This document shows, one piece after another, positions 1 to 6,083 of a stretch of DNA of 15,316 nt (its first letter is position 1; each line of letters starts with the position of its first letter). Under the pieces are notes generated by a model. It saw only the letters and a list, made by a program, of their open reading frames with translations. It did not search any database and was not told the origin of the DNA. Origin of the DNA: JBFFMO01 sp037968515 (GTDB lineage: Bacteria; Myxococcota_A; Bradymonadia; Bradymonadales; Bradymonadaceae); contig JBBKVQ010000277.1 in assembly GCA_037968515.1 (NCBI GenBank), positions 1-15,316 on the forward strand, given 5' to 3'. A program made the translations under genes and the position numbers.

Positions 1-64
1 GTACACGTGGCTCCAGCCGCGCTTTGTGATTCGGTACGCGTGGCTCCAGCCGCGCTTTGTGATT
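1..64 (+). repeat. Tandem pair of 31-bp palindromic repeats, 33-bp period
   Basis: Two copies (1-31 and 34-64) differ at a single base (position 5 A versus 38 G) and are separated by CG. Each starts GTAC, followed by a potential hairpin. In copy 2 the arms are 38-44 GCGTGGC and 49-55 GCCGCGC around loop TCCA, with one T-G wobble; in copy 1 the outermost pair is mismatched. A conserved tail CTTTGTGATT follows. The window begins at the first copy, so more copies may lie to the left. Head and stem-loop geometry match the elements at 73-285. Confidence 0.85.
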
Positions 65-72
65 TGCGATTA

Positions 73-97
73 GTCCGCGAGCCTTTTGGCTCGCATG
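73..97 (+). repeat. Palindromic element, GTCC head and perfect 7-bp stem
   Basis: Head GTCC at 73-76, left arm GCGAGCC at 77-83, loop TTTT at 84-87, right arm GGCTCGC at 88-94, foot ATG at 95-97. The stem is perfect. It shares head, arms and foot with the element at 182-206; only the loop differs (TTTT versus CTAT). Confidence 0.8.
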
Positions 98-181
98 GGT
101 CTGAATAATCGCAGGAATCACATGCAGGCCATAAGGAGGCTGTCGCATAAGGGGTCGATGACGAGGCTGATGTTGTGACTG

Positions 182-206
182 GTCCGCGAGCCCTATGGCT
201 CGCATG
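182..206 (+). repeat. Palindromic element, GTCC head, CTAT loop
   Basis: Head GTCC at 182-185, left arm GCGAGCC at 186-192, loop CTAT at 193-196, right arm GGCTCGC at 197-203, foot ATG at 204-206. Compared with the minus-strand element at 261-285 it has the same length, loop and foot, but the third and fourth stem pairs are G-C, A-T here and A-T, G-C there. These are compensatory changes that keep the stem. Confidence 0.8.
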
Positions 207-212
207 TATTTG

Positions 213-237
213 GTCCGCGAACCCCATAACTCACATG
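213..237 (+). repeat. Decayed copy of the palindromic element
   Basis: Head GTCC at 213-216 and foot ATG at 235-237 are kept, but the arms are GCGAACC (217-223) and AACTCAC (228-234). Relative to the intact copies all four arm differences are G to A, and the stem no longer closes properly. It sits 140 bp from the intact copy at 73-97 and is followed by the same flanking block, so it appears to be a duplicated copy that lost its fold. Confidence 0.65.
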
Positions 238-260
238 TGTTTGAATAATCGCAGGAATCG

Positions 261-285
261 CATGCAGGCCATAGGGCCTGCGTAC
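261..285 (-). repeat. Palindromic element in inverted orientation
   Basis: Read on the minus strand: head GTAC (285-282), left arm GCAGGCC (281-275), loop CTAT (274-271), right arm GGCCTGC (270-264), foot ATG (263-261). It is the inverted partner of the 182-206 element (20 of 25 positions identical, and four of the five differences form two compensated base pairs). A related degenerate copy lies near 121-142, where the right arm has lost perfect pairing. Confidence 0.8.
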
Positions 286-340
286 CAAGCGCAGAATCTC
301 AGAAATTGCAAATAGGCGTCCCCAACTTCAGCCGCCAGAT

Positions 341-1099
341 TTAGGAATTTGGCAGAACTCGCCACGACTCCAAAATTCCCGCGGCATCGGACTCCGAAAA
401 CAACTCGGGAGCGCCAACCGCCATCGCGGCACAACACACGACGTCGCGTGCCTTCGACCACCTCTGATCCAAGCATTCGTCGCCATCTTCGTCGATGGTG
501 AATGCGGCATCACCCAGAATCTTGCTAGCGCGATCGTAGATGATCCGACTTATCACTAAGAGCCCCGCGCCGATCGGCGAGACCGAGTAGCCTACCTCGA
601 CTTTCTCTAATTTGTGGCCGGTGTAAATGGCCAGCGTGTTAAAATGACTATGCCCAAGATGAATGGAGTCCGGTGCCAAGGGCGCAAGCCATGTGTTCCA
701 AGCGGCTGAATACATAGACTGATGCTCAACGACATATTGCCGAGAAAGCAGCTCGACGTCGTCTTGGCTTAAGCGGCGCGCCCTCTCGATGACCTTGAGC
801 ACCTCGGTGCCTCGTGGACCAAAAAGCGACGACACCGGCAGCTCCGCATTCACACGCACAGCGACGCACCGAGTATACGTCGCGCGAGGCCCCGCCTGTT
901 CTGTACTTGGTTCAAGGATTTCGACTTCCAACAGCCGTCCCGGCCACCGGGCCACGGTAAGTCCAGCAATGGATCGGTCAACAACGATCCAAGGCGGCGC
1001 GGCCGTCGGTTTGCGAATGATTCCGCCGACCTGAGCGCCTTTCATGACCCGATCGTCGTCGTCGGGCACGTACACAAATCCGGTGACTGGATTAGCCAA
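341..1099 (-). CDS. Hypothetical protein, last gene of operon
   Basis: This 252-residue protein is not recognised. It has no signal peptide or membrane segment and so is probably cytoplasmic. Visible features are an Asp run near the start (VPDDDDRV), a Trp/Pro segment (ARWPGRLLEVEI, about residues 51-62), a middle region with HLGHSH and an acidic stretch near the C-terminus (DEDGDE). The start given is a TTG overlapping the FKBP stop codon by 8 nt, which suggests translational coupling; alternatives are GTG codons 8 and 10 residues in, or the ATG at 1045. No strong ribosome site decides between them. It is the promoter-distal gene and is followed by the repeat region. The frame is well supported by its length and position, the function not at all. 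Confidence 0.7.
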   Translation of the reverse strand: MANPVTGFVYVPDDDDRVMKGAQVGGIIRKPTAAPPWIVVDRSIAGLTVARWPGRLLEVEILEPSTEQAGPRATYTRCVAVRVNAELPVSSLFGPRGTEVLKVIERARRLSQDDVELLSRQYVVEHQSMYSAAWNTWLAPLAPDSIHLGHSHFNTLAIYTGHKLEKVEVGYSVSPIGAGLLVISRIIYDRASKILGDAAFTIDEDGDECLDQRWSKARDVVCCAAMAVGAPELFSESDAAGILESWRVLPNS

Positions 1100-1472
1100 T
1101 CGAGATCAACTCGACGTCGAACACCAGCATGCCTGCTGGAGCGCCGGGCCGTCCTCCATAGGCCAATGCCTCGGGAATCCAAAAACGTCGCTTTTCGCCT
1201 TCGACCATGAGCTGGAGGCCTTCAGTCCAACCCGAAATCACTCGGTTCAGCGGAAACGAGGTCGACTGGCCGCGCTTATACGAAGCATCAAAAAGTTTTC
1301 CGTCGGTGGTCCAGCCTGCGTAATGCACGGTGACGGTATCCGAAGCGCCTGGGTGCTTGGTGCCCGTTCCCGGTCGCAAAACCTTCGAGGCGAGCCCTGA
1401 GGCGGTCGTAGTTGCGTCTGCTGGCGGTGCCGCGACATCTGCTGGAGTTGCTGTTGGATCGTTCTGGGTCAT
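1092..1472 (-). CDS. FKBP-type peptidyl-prolyl cis-trans isomerase
   Basis: A single-domain FKBP of 126 residues that should catalyse proline isomerisation in protein folding. The Ala/Thr/Pro-rich first ~25 residues have no hydrophobic core, so a cytoplasmic location is likely. The binding pocket known from human FKBP12 is fully conserved: Y51, F61-D62, F73, V78-I79, W82, Y105 and F118, in the motifs VHYAGWTTDGKLFDAS and VISGWTEGLQLM. The ATG at 1472 is preceded by GGGAG seven bases upstream. It follows prs by 40 nt and its stop overlaps the start of the next gene. This is the short, non-chaperone-extended FKBP type. Family assignment is secure, the physiological client unknown. Confidence 0.95.
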   Translation of the reverse strand: MTQNDPTATPADVAAPPADATTTASGLASKVLRPGTGTKHPGASDTVTVHYAGWTTDGKLFDASYKRGQSTSFPLNRVISGWTEGLQLMVEGEKRRFWIPEALAYGGRPGAPAGMLVFDVELISIG

Positions 1473-1491
1473 GTGTTGACTCCCAAGTTAA

Positions 1492-1508
1492 GGTTCAGAA
1501 ACAGAACC
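1492..1508 (-). other. Small hairpin between prs and the FKBP gene
   Basis: GGTTC (1492-1496) and GAACC (1504-1508) form a 5-bp inverted repeat with a 7-nt loop in the 40-nt gap. On the transcribed strand it is followed by TTAACTT rather than a T-run, so it is at best a processing or weak attenuation site and may be chance. Confidence 0.3.
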
Positions 1509-1512
1509 GGGT

Positions 1513-2451
1513 CTAAAAGAGGGCCGATACCGACCGTCCATCGTGAATTCTAGTGATTGCGGCAGCAAAAAGGCCTGCCACTGAAAGCACTTCTATCTTT
1601 GAGTTAAGTTGCTGCGCAGGAAGCGGGATCGTATCGGTGACGATCACCTTTTCGATAAACGCGTCTGCAATTCGTTGTGCAGCCTGACCGCTGAACACAG
1701 CGTGGCTGGCTGTCGCAATCACCCGTGTTGCGCCGTTGGCCCGCAGGAATGTGGCGGCTTCACAAAGAGTCGCCCCACTCGCGATTTCGTCGTCGACGAC
1801 GAGTGCGGTCTTACCTTCTACCGAACCAATCAGGTTTACAGCTTTGGGTTTTTCGTCGTCGCCGAAACGTCGTTTATCGATGATCGCGAAGGGCAAATCG
1901 AGCTTGTTGGCGTACTTGCCGATATCCTTGGCCTCACCGACATCAGCGGCGACCAGGATCCAATCGTCTTCTTTCTCGCGCTCAAGCCGTTCGCAGATGG
2001 GTGTTGCAGCCATCAGATGGTCGACCGGGATTCGGAAAAACCCTTGAGCCTGAGCGGTGTGCATATCCATCGTCAAGACGCGGTCCGCACCGGCTGTCTC
2101 TAACAAATCAGCCACCAAACGCGCGGTGATGCTGATTCGTGGACGGTCCTTTTTATCGGAGCGAATATAGGGAATATACGGCATAACAGCGGTGATTCGC
2201 GCAGCCGACGCCGACCGAAGCGCGTCGATCATCATCAGCAACTCAAAGAAGTGTGTGTGCACCGGCGAGCACGAAGTCTGGACCACAAAAACGTCGCATT
2301 CACGCACATTTTCGTCGATCTGAACCATCATATTTTCATTCGAAAACGTGACGGTATGACTCTTTCCAAGCGGAATCCCAAGCCTGTCACAGATATCCTG
2401 TGAGAGTTTTGGATGACTGCTTCCCGAAAATACCTTCAGTGGAGCATCCAC
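1513..2451 (-). CDS. prs: Ribose-phosphate pyrophosphokinase, divergent subclass
   Basis: Makes PRPP from ribose 5-phosphate and ATP for nucleotide, His and Trp synthesis. From the chosen GTG the protein has 312 residues, the normal family length. Landmarks are FSNENMMVQIDENVR (36-50), ELLMMIDALRSASAARITAV (70-89), RSDKKDRPRISI (97-108), the metal-site DMHTAQAQGFF (129-139), the catalytic loop KRR (193-195) and the PRPP loop VVDDEIASGAT (218-228). The RSDKKDxPRISI motif and the DVGEAKDIG loop (in place of the usual DVGGVxRAR) mark a divergent branch rather than the E. coli type. The open frame extends upstream to ATG 2559, which would add 36 residues and overlap rimI by 47 nt. I prefer GTG 2451, which has GAGG five bases upstream and matches the family N-terminus. 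Confidence 0.92.
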   Translation of the reverse strand: MDAPLKVFSGSSHPKLSQDICDRLGIPLGKSHTVTFSNENMMVQIDENVRECDVFVVQTSCSPVHTHFFELLMMIDALRSASAARITAVMPYIPYIRSDKKDRPRISITARLVADLLETAGADRVLTMDMHTAQAQGFFRIPVDHLMAATPICERLEREKEDDWILVAADVGEAKDIGKYANKLDLPFAIIDKRRFGDDEKPKAVNLIGSVEGKTALVVDDEIASGATLCEAATFLRANGATRVIATASHAVFSGQAAQRIADAFIEKVIVTDTIPLPAQQLNSKIEVLSVAGLFAAAITRIHDGRSVSALF

Positions 2452-2456
2452 AGCGG

Positions 2457-2460
2457 CCTC
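2457..2460 (-). promoter_or_regulatory. Ribosome binding site deciding the prs start
   Basis: GAGG on the minus strand, five bases before GTG 2451. Initiation here gives a protein that begins just before the conserved LKVFSG strand of the family and removes the overlap with rimI. Confidence 0.5.
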
Positions 2461-2512
2461 GCTTTGAGAGTTTGGTTCTTGCCAGACGGTATAAGGGACC
2501 GAAGCCGTCTGA

Positions 2513-3001
2513 TCAAATCTTCTGTCGTTCTTCGATAATTGCGGCGAGCACAAAAGCATCTTCCGAGTTGTCAGCGTAATAACCTTTTCGGCGGCCTATT
2601 TGGTCAAAACCAAAACCAGAATAAAGTGCTTGCGCGGCCGTATTGCTGGCTCGCACTTCTAGGGTGACCGACGTCATGTGTTTTTCACGAGCTTCGGCCA
2701 TCAACGCCGCCAACAACAAATTTGCGATGCCTTTGCGCCGAAATTCAGGGTGAACTGCGAGGTTCAAAATATGAACCTCATCGTAGACGACCCAAAAAAC
2801 CAGAAATGCGGCGATCCGATCGGCTTCCTTGACCACCCAAAACGAAGAATGGGGAACCTCAAGCTCGCGCTCAAAAACCAAGGCCGACCAAGGAGAGGGC
2901 TGAGACAGCACTTCAACGGCTCGAAGGCCAGGAATGTCGGCAACCGATGCAAAACGTGTGGTGTACCCCACAACCGCCTCGGGCAGCGGAGAGAACTTCA
3001 T
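2513..3001 (-). CDS. rimI: RimI-type GNAT N-acetyltransferase
   Basis: A 162-residue GNAT acetyltransferase. The RimI family acetylates the N-terminal Ala of ribosomal protein S18, and related enzymes modify other N-termini. The acetyl-CoA site is visible as LNLAVHPEFRRKGIA (79-93, core RRKGIA). The RimI hallmarks LEVRASNTAAQALYSGFGF (114-132) and RRKGYYADNSEDAFVL (137-152) contain the Glu, Asn and Tyr typical of the catalytic end. The ATG at 3001 overlaps the engB stop as ATGA and follows a purine-rich stretch; the open frame continues to a GTG at 3022, which is less likely. The neighbourhood of a ribosome-assembly GTPase fits a ribosomal substrate, but the exact target cannot be read from sequence. 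Confidence 0.88.
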   Translation of the reverse strand: MKFSPLPEAVVGYTTRFASVADIPGLRAVEVLSQPSPWSALVFERELEVPHSSFWVVKEADRIAAFLVFWVVYDEVHILNLAVHPEFRRKGIANLLLAALMAEAREKHMTSVTLEVRASNTAAQALYSGFGFDQIGRRKGYYADNSEDAFVLAAIIEERQKI

Positions 3002-3594
3002 TTTTCTTCGTCTAGATTGCACAGCTGAATGATTCGACCCCAGAGTTCCTCACGCCCCATATGGTCTTTCGACGAATAGAGCAGCATCTTGTCGGGATCT
3101 TCACCCATCTCTTTTGCAATCTCGCCGCAGCGCTTCTTACGCTGGGCTCTCGAAAACTTGTCGGCTTTCGTGAAGACGATGATTGGCTGGATCTTGAGTT
3201 CAGGAGCGGCCCGCACCAACATCATATCGTCTTCTTCCATGCCACGACGCAGGTCCATAATGACCACCATCGCGCGCAGCTGCTTGCGGCCGAACAGGTA
3301 GCCTTCAATCATGTGGCCCCACTGCTCTTTTTCGACCAGCGGCGCCTTGGCGTAGCCGTAACCAGGAAGGTCGACCAAACACAGCTTATCGTTGACGTTG
3401 AAGAAGTTAATCAACTGCGTATGACCAGGCGTACCGGACACTTTCACAAGCTTTTTGCGACTCACCAGACTGTTGATCAGACTGGATTTCCCGACGTTTG
3501 ACCGCCCACCAAAGGCGACCTCTGGGAGGAAGTGTTTTGGCCAATCTGGCGGTCTAGTTCCGCTCTTTATGAATTCAGCTTTGAGGATTTTCAT
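2998..3594 (-). CDS. engB: Ribosome biogenesis GTPase EngB/YsxC
   Basis: A TRAFAC-class GTPase of 198 residues; the family acts late in large-subunit assembly and is usually essential. All G motifs are present: G1 GRSNVGKS (30-37), G2 around GTPGHTQ (54-60, the usual PGKTQ), G3 DLPG within DLPGYGYA (75-82), G4 TKAD (142-145) and G5 YSS (173-175). The N-terminal KAEFIKSG and FGGRSNVGKSSLINSL are diagnostic of EngB rather than Era or Der. The open frame reaches 3657 but would overlap the upstream gene. ATG 3594 starts the family N-terminus, lies 4 nt past that gene's stop and has GGATGAG just upstream. The stop overlaps rimI as ATGA. Confidence 0.95.
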   Translation of the reverse strand: MKILKAEFIKSGTRPPDWPKHFLPEVAFGGRSNVGKSSLINSLVSRKKLVKVSGTPGHTQLINFFNVNDKLCLVDLPGYGYAKAPLVEKEQWGHMIEGYLFGRKQLRAMVVIMDLRRGMEEDDMMLVRAAPELKIQPIIVFTKADKFSRAQRKKRCGEIAKEMGEDPDKMLLYSSKDHMGREELWGRIIQLCNLDEEK

Positions 3595-3598
3595 TTTC

Positions 3599-4861
3599 TC
3601 ATCCGAGGGTAACCGAGAAACCGATAATAGAGCGATAGGACCAAGCAACAGCCGCAAACAGCAACCAGACTCCTATCAGGACTCCGGGCGACCAAGCCGC
3701 GAAATGCGAGCCAATTTTAGTCTTATGCCGCCAGCCCAGCAGGAGCAAAGCGGTTGAGAGTGTGACCAAGCCAAGGTGAATCCATTCACCCGGGCTATGA
3801 AGGCCCAACGAGCCCATCAGGCTTGCCTGAAAAAGCATCGTGAGGAACCAGCCTAGCCACAAGAACGCCACGCCGCGGGCGAAGAGGTCTCTGGACGCCA
3901 GAGGATACTCAGGCACCTCTTGTGTGCGCTGCCAGGCAGCAAACAGCAAAATCAACGCAGCAAATGCAAGCAGGGCAAAGTCTGGAGCCAAAGCCAAAAC
4001 ATCAGTCTGAACCCGTTCGGTCTGCAAGAAGTGCGCGGACTCAGCCATGATGGGATCGATCTGCCGTGTTTGTAGCGCAAGGCGTGTAAAGTCGCTGTAA
4101 GGCTGGGCGTCCGGCAATTTTGACGAATCGTCAGGCGACATCAACTTAGAAAACAAATTACCGGCAAAAAAACCGTAAAAAAGCACAAACCATTTCGAGA
4201 CCTTCGTATAACTTCGAGGCCCCAAAATCATTAAAACTACTAACAAAAACCAGACAAGTATCGACAGCGTGCCAAACAGCGGCGCAGACGTGGTCGCCAG
4301 CAAACGCAGGCCTTCCGCAAAACCTTCGACCGATGCGAGCTCCCAGTAAACCGGGCCATCGGGACCCGCGACCGGAAGCTGAAATCCAGTCGCCAACGGG
4401 CTCCGGGTGAATCCAAGGAGCGCCACACCGGCAAGTGCCGCGATCGCGATGGGCACGAGTCCCTTGGGCGACCGCAAAGTGGCCGCACCAAGCACCATCG
4501 AAAGCCCGGCCACAGTGGCGGCGAAGGCCGCGACCACCAGCAAAACAAAATGCCCGTCTACCAGCGAAACGTCGTCACCCAGCAGCGTCAGTGGAATCAA
4601 AAGTATCGGCAACGCCCAAGCGGCCCGTTGGCGAATTGCCAAATTCGAAACTACGGGGAACGCCGCCATCGCCGACAATCCAACCGTGAGCACGATCGCC
4701 GTTGCGGAGTTCCAGACCCCTTGCTGAAATGCGATAAATGCCGCCAAAACTGCCATCCAGACCAACGTCCAGACACCTTGAGCGAGTTTCTCGCTGCGAG
4801 AGGCAGAAATCGCGTAGGCGACTGAAACGATGACCAGGAGAAGCGCGTAGCTCAGATTCAT
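3599..4861 (-). CDS. Polytopic membrane protein, ~12 TM segments
   Basis: A 420-residue integral membrane protein that I cannot assign to a named family. Hydrophobic segments lie near residues 2-19, 29-50, 52-74, 79-96, 103-128, 133-155, 187-216, 224-241, 289-313, 325-352, 358-377 and 387-411. A hydrophilic extramembrane loop (about 242-288) has SPDDSSKLPDAQPYSDF and few charges that suggest catalysis. Its ATG overlaps the stop of the upstream 4-TM gene (ATGA), so the two are probably translated as a pair and may form one complex. The upstream partner has ResB-like topology, so a heme-handling CcsA-type role was considered. The tryptophan-rich WWD signature of that family is not seen, and the idea remains weak. 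Confidence 0.85.
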   Translation of the reverse strand: MNLSYALLLVIVSVAYAISASRSEKLAQGVWTLVWMAVLAAFIAFQQGVWNSATAIVLTVGLSAMAAFPVVSNLAIRQRAAWALPILLIPLTLLGDDVSLVDGHFVLLVVAAFAATVAGLSMVLGAATLRSPKGLVPIAIAALAGVALLGFTRSPLATGFQLPVAGPDGPVYWELASVEGFAEGLRLLATTSAPLFGTLSILVWFLLVVLMILGPRSYTKVSKWFVLFYGFFAGNLFSKLMSPDDSSKLPDAQPYSDFTRLALQTRQIDPIMAESAHFLQTERVQTDVLALAPDFALLAFAALILLFAAWQRTQEVPEYPLASRDLFARGVAFLWLGWFLTMLFQASLMGSLGLHSPGEWIHLGLVTLSTALLLLGWRHKTKIGSHFAAWSPGVLIGVWLLFAAVAWSYRSIIGFSVTLG

Positions 4862-5955
4862 GACGACTCCTCAAGGCTATGAGCCTCATTCAGGCTCCAT
4901 GCACCCTCGCCGTCTTTCGTCTTTCCAAAAACCCGGTCGCGCTTGAACAGGAAGAGCCCTAAACCAAACAAAAACACGATACCAGCGGCACCAAACAGCT
5001 CGGTGGGTTCGCCACGAGAAACCCCTAAAATCACGACTGGCGCCGATTCAAGCGTGTCCAACCGAAGGCCGTCCGGAGCCACAAAGTTTTTGATGGGTGC
5101 GGCGCGCTGGAAAAGCCAGAAACGGCCGGCGGCCTCTGACTCGACCTCGACGGCTGGGCCCAGAATATTCAGGTAATCGCGAACCACTTGCAGAACTTTG
5201 TATTCCGGCCCATCGATGCCGACTTTGAACGTGTCACCAAGGGATGCCGTGGTTGCGATAGTCTCTGGTTCGCTGCTTGAAAACACGCCGCGAACGATGC
5301 GTGGGTCGAACTCGACCCCCACCAACGCATAACGCATGCCCTCGATATCGATGGGTTGGCCAACTTCTAGTTTTTGAACCACACCCGGCTCGTCCACCTT
5401 CGACAGTTCCAGTTCGACCGTTCCGGTCTCGACATCAAGGGAGCGAATCTTCAGGCGAGACGGAAGCATAACGCGAATAAACCCGTTACCAGAAGCCGCT
5501 GGGTATGACTCGATGGTGCGCCCTATGGGCAGCGAGACATGCGTGGCAGATATACTTGTTTGAGCAAAAATCCAAAGCAGCGAAGCACCGACAATCCCAA
5601 GGCTCATCAGCGCCACACCAACGGCCACGACTTGAGTTGGCGCGCCCGATTTGGGTCCATCGGCCGGCGCGTCCGAAGTCACGCCCCTACGCAGGCTCCA
5701 ACGATTGAGAAGCAAGCCTAATCCCAACATGCCCGCCATCGCGATCAGCGAAGCTGCGGCACGAGCCATCCCTTCGGCTTGAAACGCCGAAGACCACCAA
5801 GAAAAATTTGTGGTTTTGGGGGTGGCATTCATCGGCCCAACGAGCAAAATGAGCGATGCCACAAGCAGCAGAAGTCCAATGGACGCGGGCTGAACGGCCA
5901 GTCGCCAAGCTCTGTCGACGAGAATCGATGTCGTATTTGATTTGGTGGTTTTCAT
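4858..5955 (-). CDS. 4-TM protein with large extracytoplasmic domain (ResB-like topology)
   Basis: A 365-residue membrane protein, first gene of the operon. Predicted TM segments are 24-41, 62-83 and 108-131, followed by a ~190-residue beta-rich soluble region (132-319) and a last TM at 320-337 with a basic cytoplasmic end (KRDRVFGKTK). Three N-terminal helices, a big periplasmic domain and one C-terminal helix is the layout of ResB/Ccs1 cytochrome c biogenesis proteins. The stretch APVVILGVSRGEPTELFGA before the last helix is loosely reminiscent of them. This is inference from topology; I see only two His residues (H139 just after TM3, H359 at the end) and no defining motif. ATG 5955 has no strong ribosome site. 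It is translationally coupled to the ~12-TM gene. Confidence 0.82.
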   Translation of the reverse strand: MKTTKSNTTSILVDRAWRLAVQPASIGLLLLVASLILLVGPMNATPKTTNFSWWSSAFQAEGMARAAASLIAMAGMLGLGLLLNRWSLRRGVTSDAPADGPKSGAPTQVVAVGVALMSLGIVGASLLWIFAQTSISATHVSLPIGRTIESYPAASGNGFIRVMLPSRLKIRSLDVETGTVELELSKVDEPGVVQKLEVGQPIDIEGMRYALVGVEFDPRIVRGVFSSSEPETIATTASLGDTFKVGIDGPEYKVLQVVRDYLNILGPAVEVESEAAGRFWLFQRAAPIKNFVAPDGLRLDTLESAPVVILGVSRGEPTELFGAAGIVFLFGLGLFLFKRDRVFGKTKDGEGAWSLNEAHSLEESS

Positions 5956-5991
5956 GCTAACCGTCTGCGCTTGGTGTCTTGGGGTGCCTGC

Positions 5992-6020
5992 TTGGCAAGA
6001 GATCGACGCGGTGTTATGCA
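5992..6020 (+). promoter_or_regulatory. Candidate sigma-70-type promoter for coaE-SDR
   Basis: TTGGCA (5992-5997, 5 of 6 to consensus), a 17-nt spacer, then an extended -10 TGT plus TATGCA (6015-6020, 3 of 6). Transcription would start about 6027, giving a leader of about 57 nt with a 5-bp hairpin CCCGC/GCGGG (6045-6049 and 6058-6062). It lies in the 128-nt gap between divergent operons. No equally good promoter is seen for the leftward operon. Confidence 0.42.
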
Positions 6021-6083
6021 GGGGGAAACGCAGGAAACCCTGACCCCGCGCGGCTCAGCGGGACGTAGCACGAGGCCCGAAAG

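Larger units (their letters stand above)
73..273. repeat. 140-bp duplication covering the hairpins and a flanking block
   Basis: Segments 73-133 and 213-273 align without gaps at a 140-bp offset. The flanking block at 102-133 and 242-273 is identical in 31 of 32 positions (difference at 120/260) and contains TGAATAATCGCAGGAATC, while the hairpin part has diverged. Between the copies, at 182-206, sits another hairpin element not matched to this register. The arrangement suggests duplication of a composite unit followed by divergence. Confidence 0.75.
1..340. other. Non-coding region with palindromic repeats
   Basis: No credible gene is seen in these 340 bases at the left edge. Short open frames here run through the repeats and match nothing recognisable. 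The stretch is mostly mosaic short repeats: two tandem copies at 1-64, four hairpin elements at 73-97, 182-206, 213-237 and 261-285, and a decayed one near 121-142. From about 286 to 340 I see no structure. It lies downstream of the last gene of the leftward operon, so it is 3' flanking sequence for that operon. No hairpin followed by a T-run is present on the minus strand, so a classical terminator is not evident. Confidence 0.75.

Noticed and set aside
1..285. CRISPR array
   Set aside because: Spacing between repeats is irregular or only 2 bp, no uniform spacers exist, the hairpins occur in both orientations, and no cas gene is near.
231..513. Small minus-strand frames (231-476, 328-513) running into the repeat region
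   Set aside because: They overlap the 3' end of the 341-1099 gene in other frames, run through repeats and show no protein-like composition.
4858..5955. Confident call as ResB cytochrome c biogenesis protein
   Set aside because: Topology fits, but no defining sequence motif or heme-ligand histidines were found; kept only as a hypothesis.
6019..6042. CAGGG/CCCTG inverted repeat as operator for the divergent promoters
   Set aside because: The arms are 14 nt apart, overlap the proposed -10 only partly, and the repeat could be chance in GC-rich DNA.
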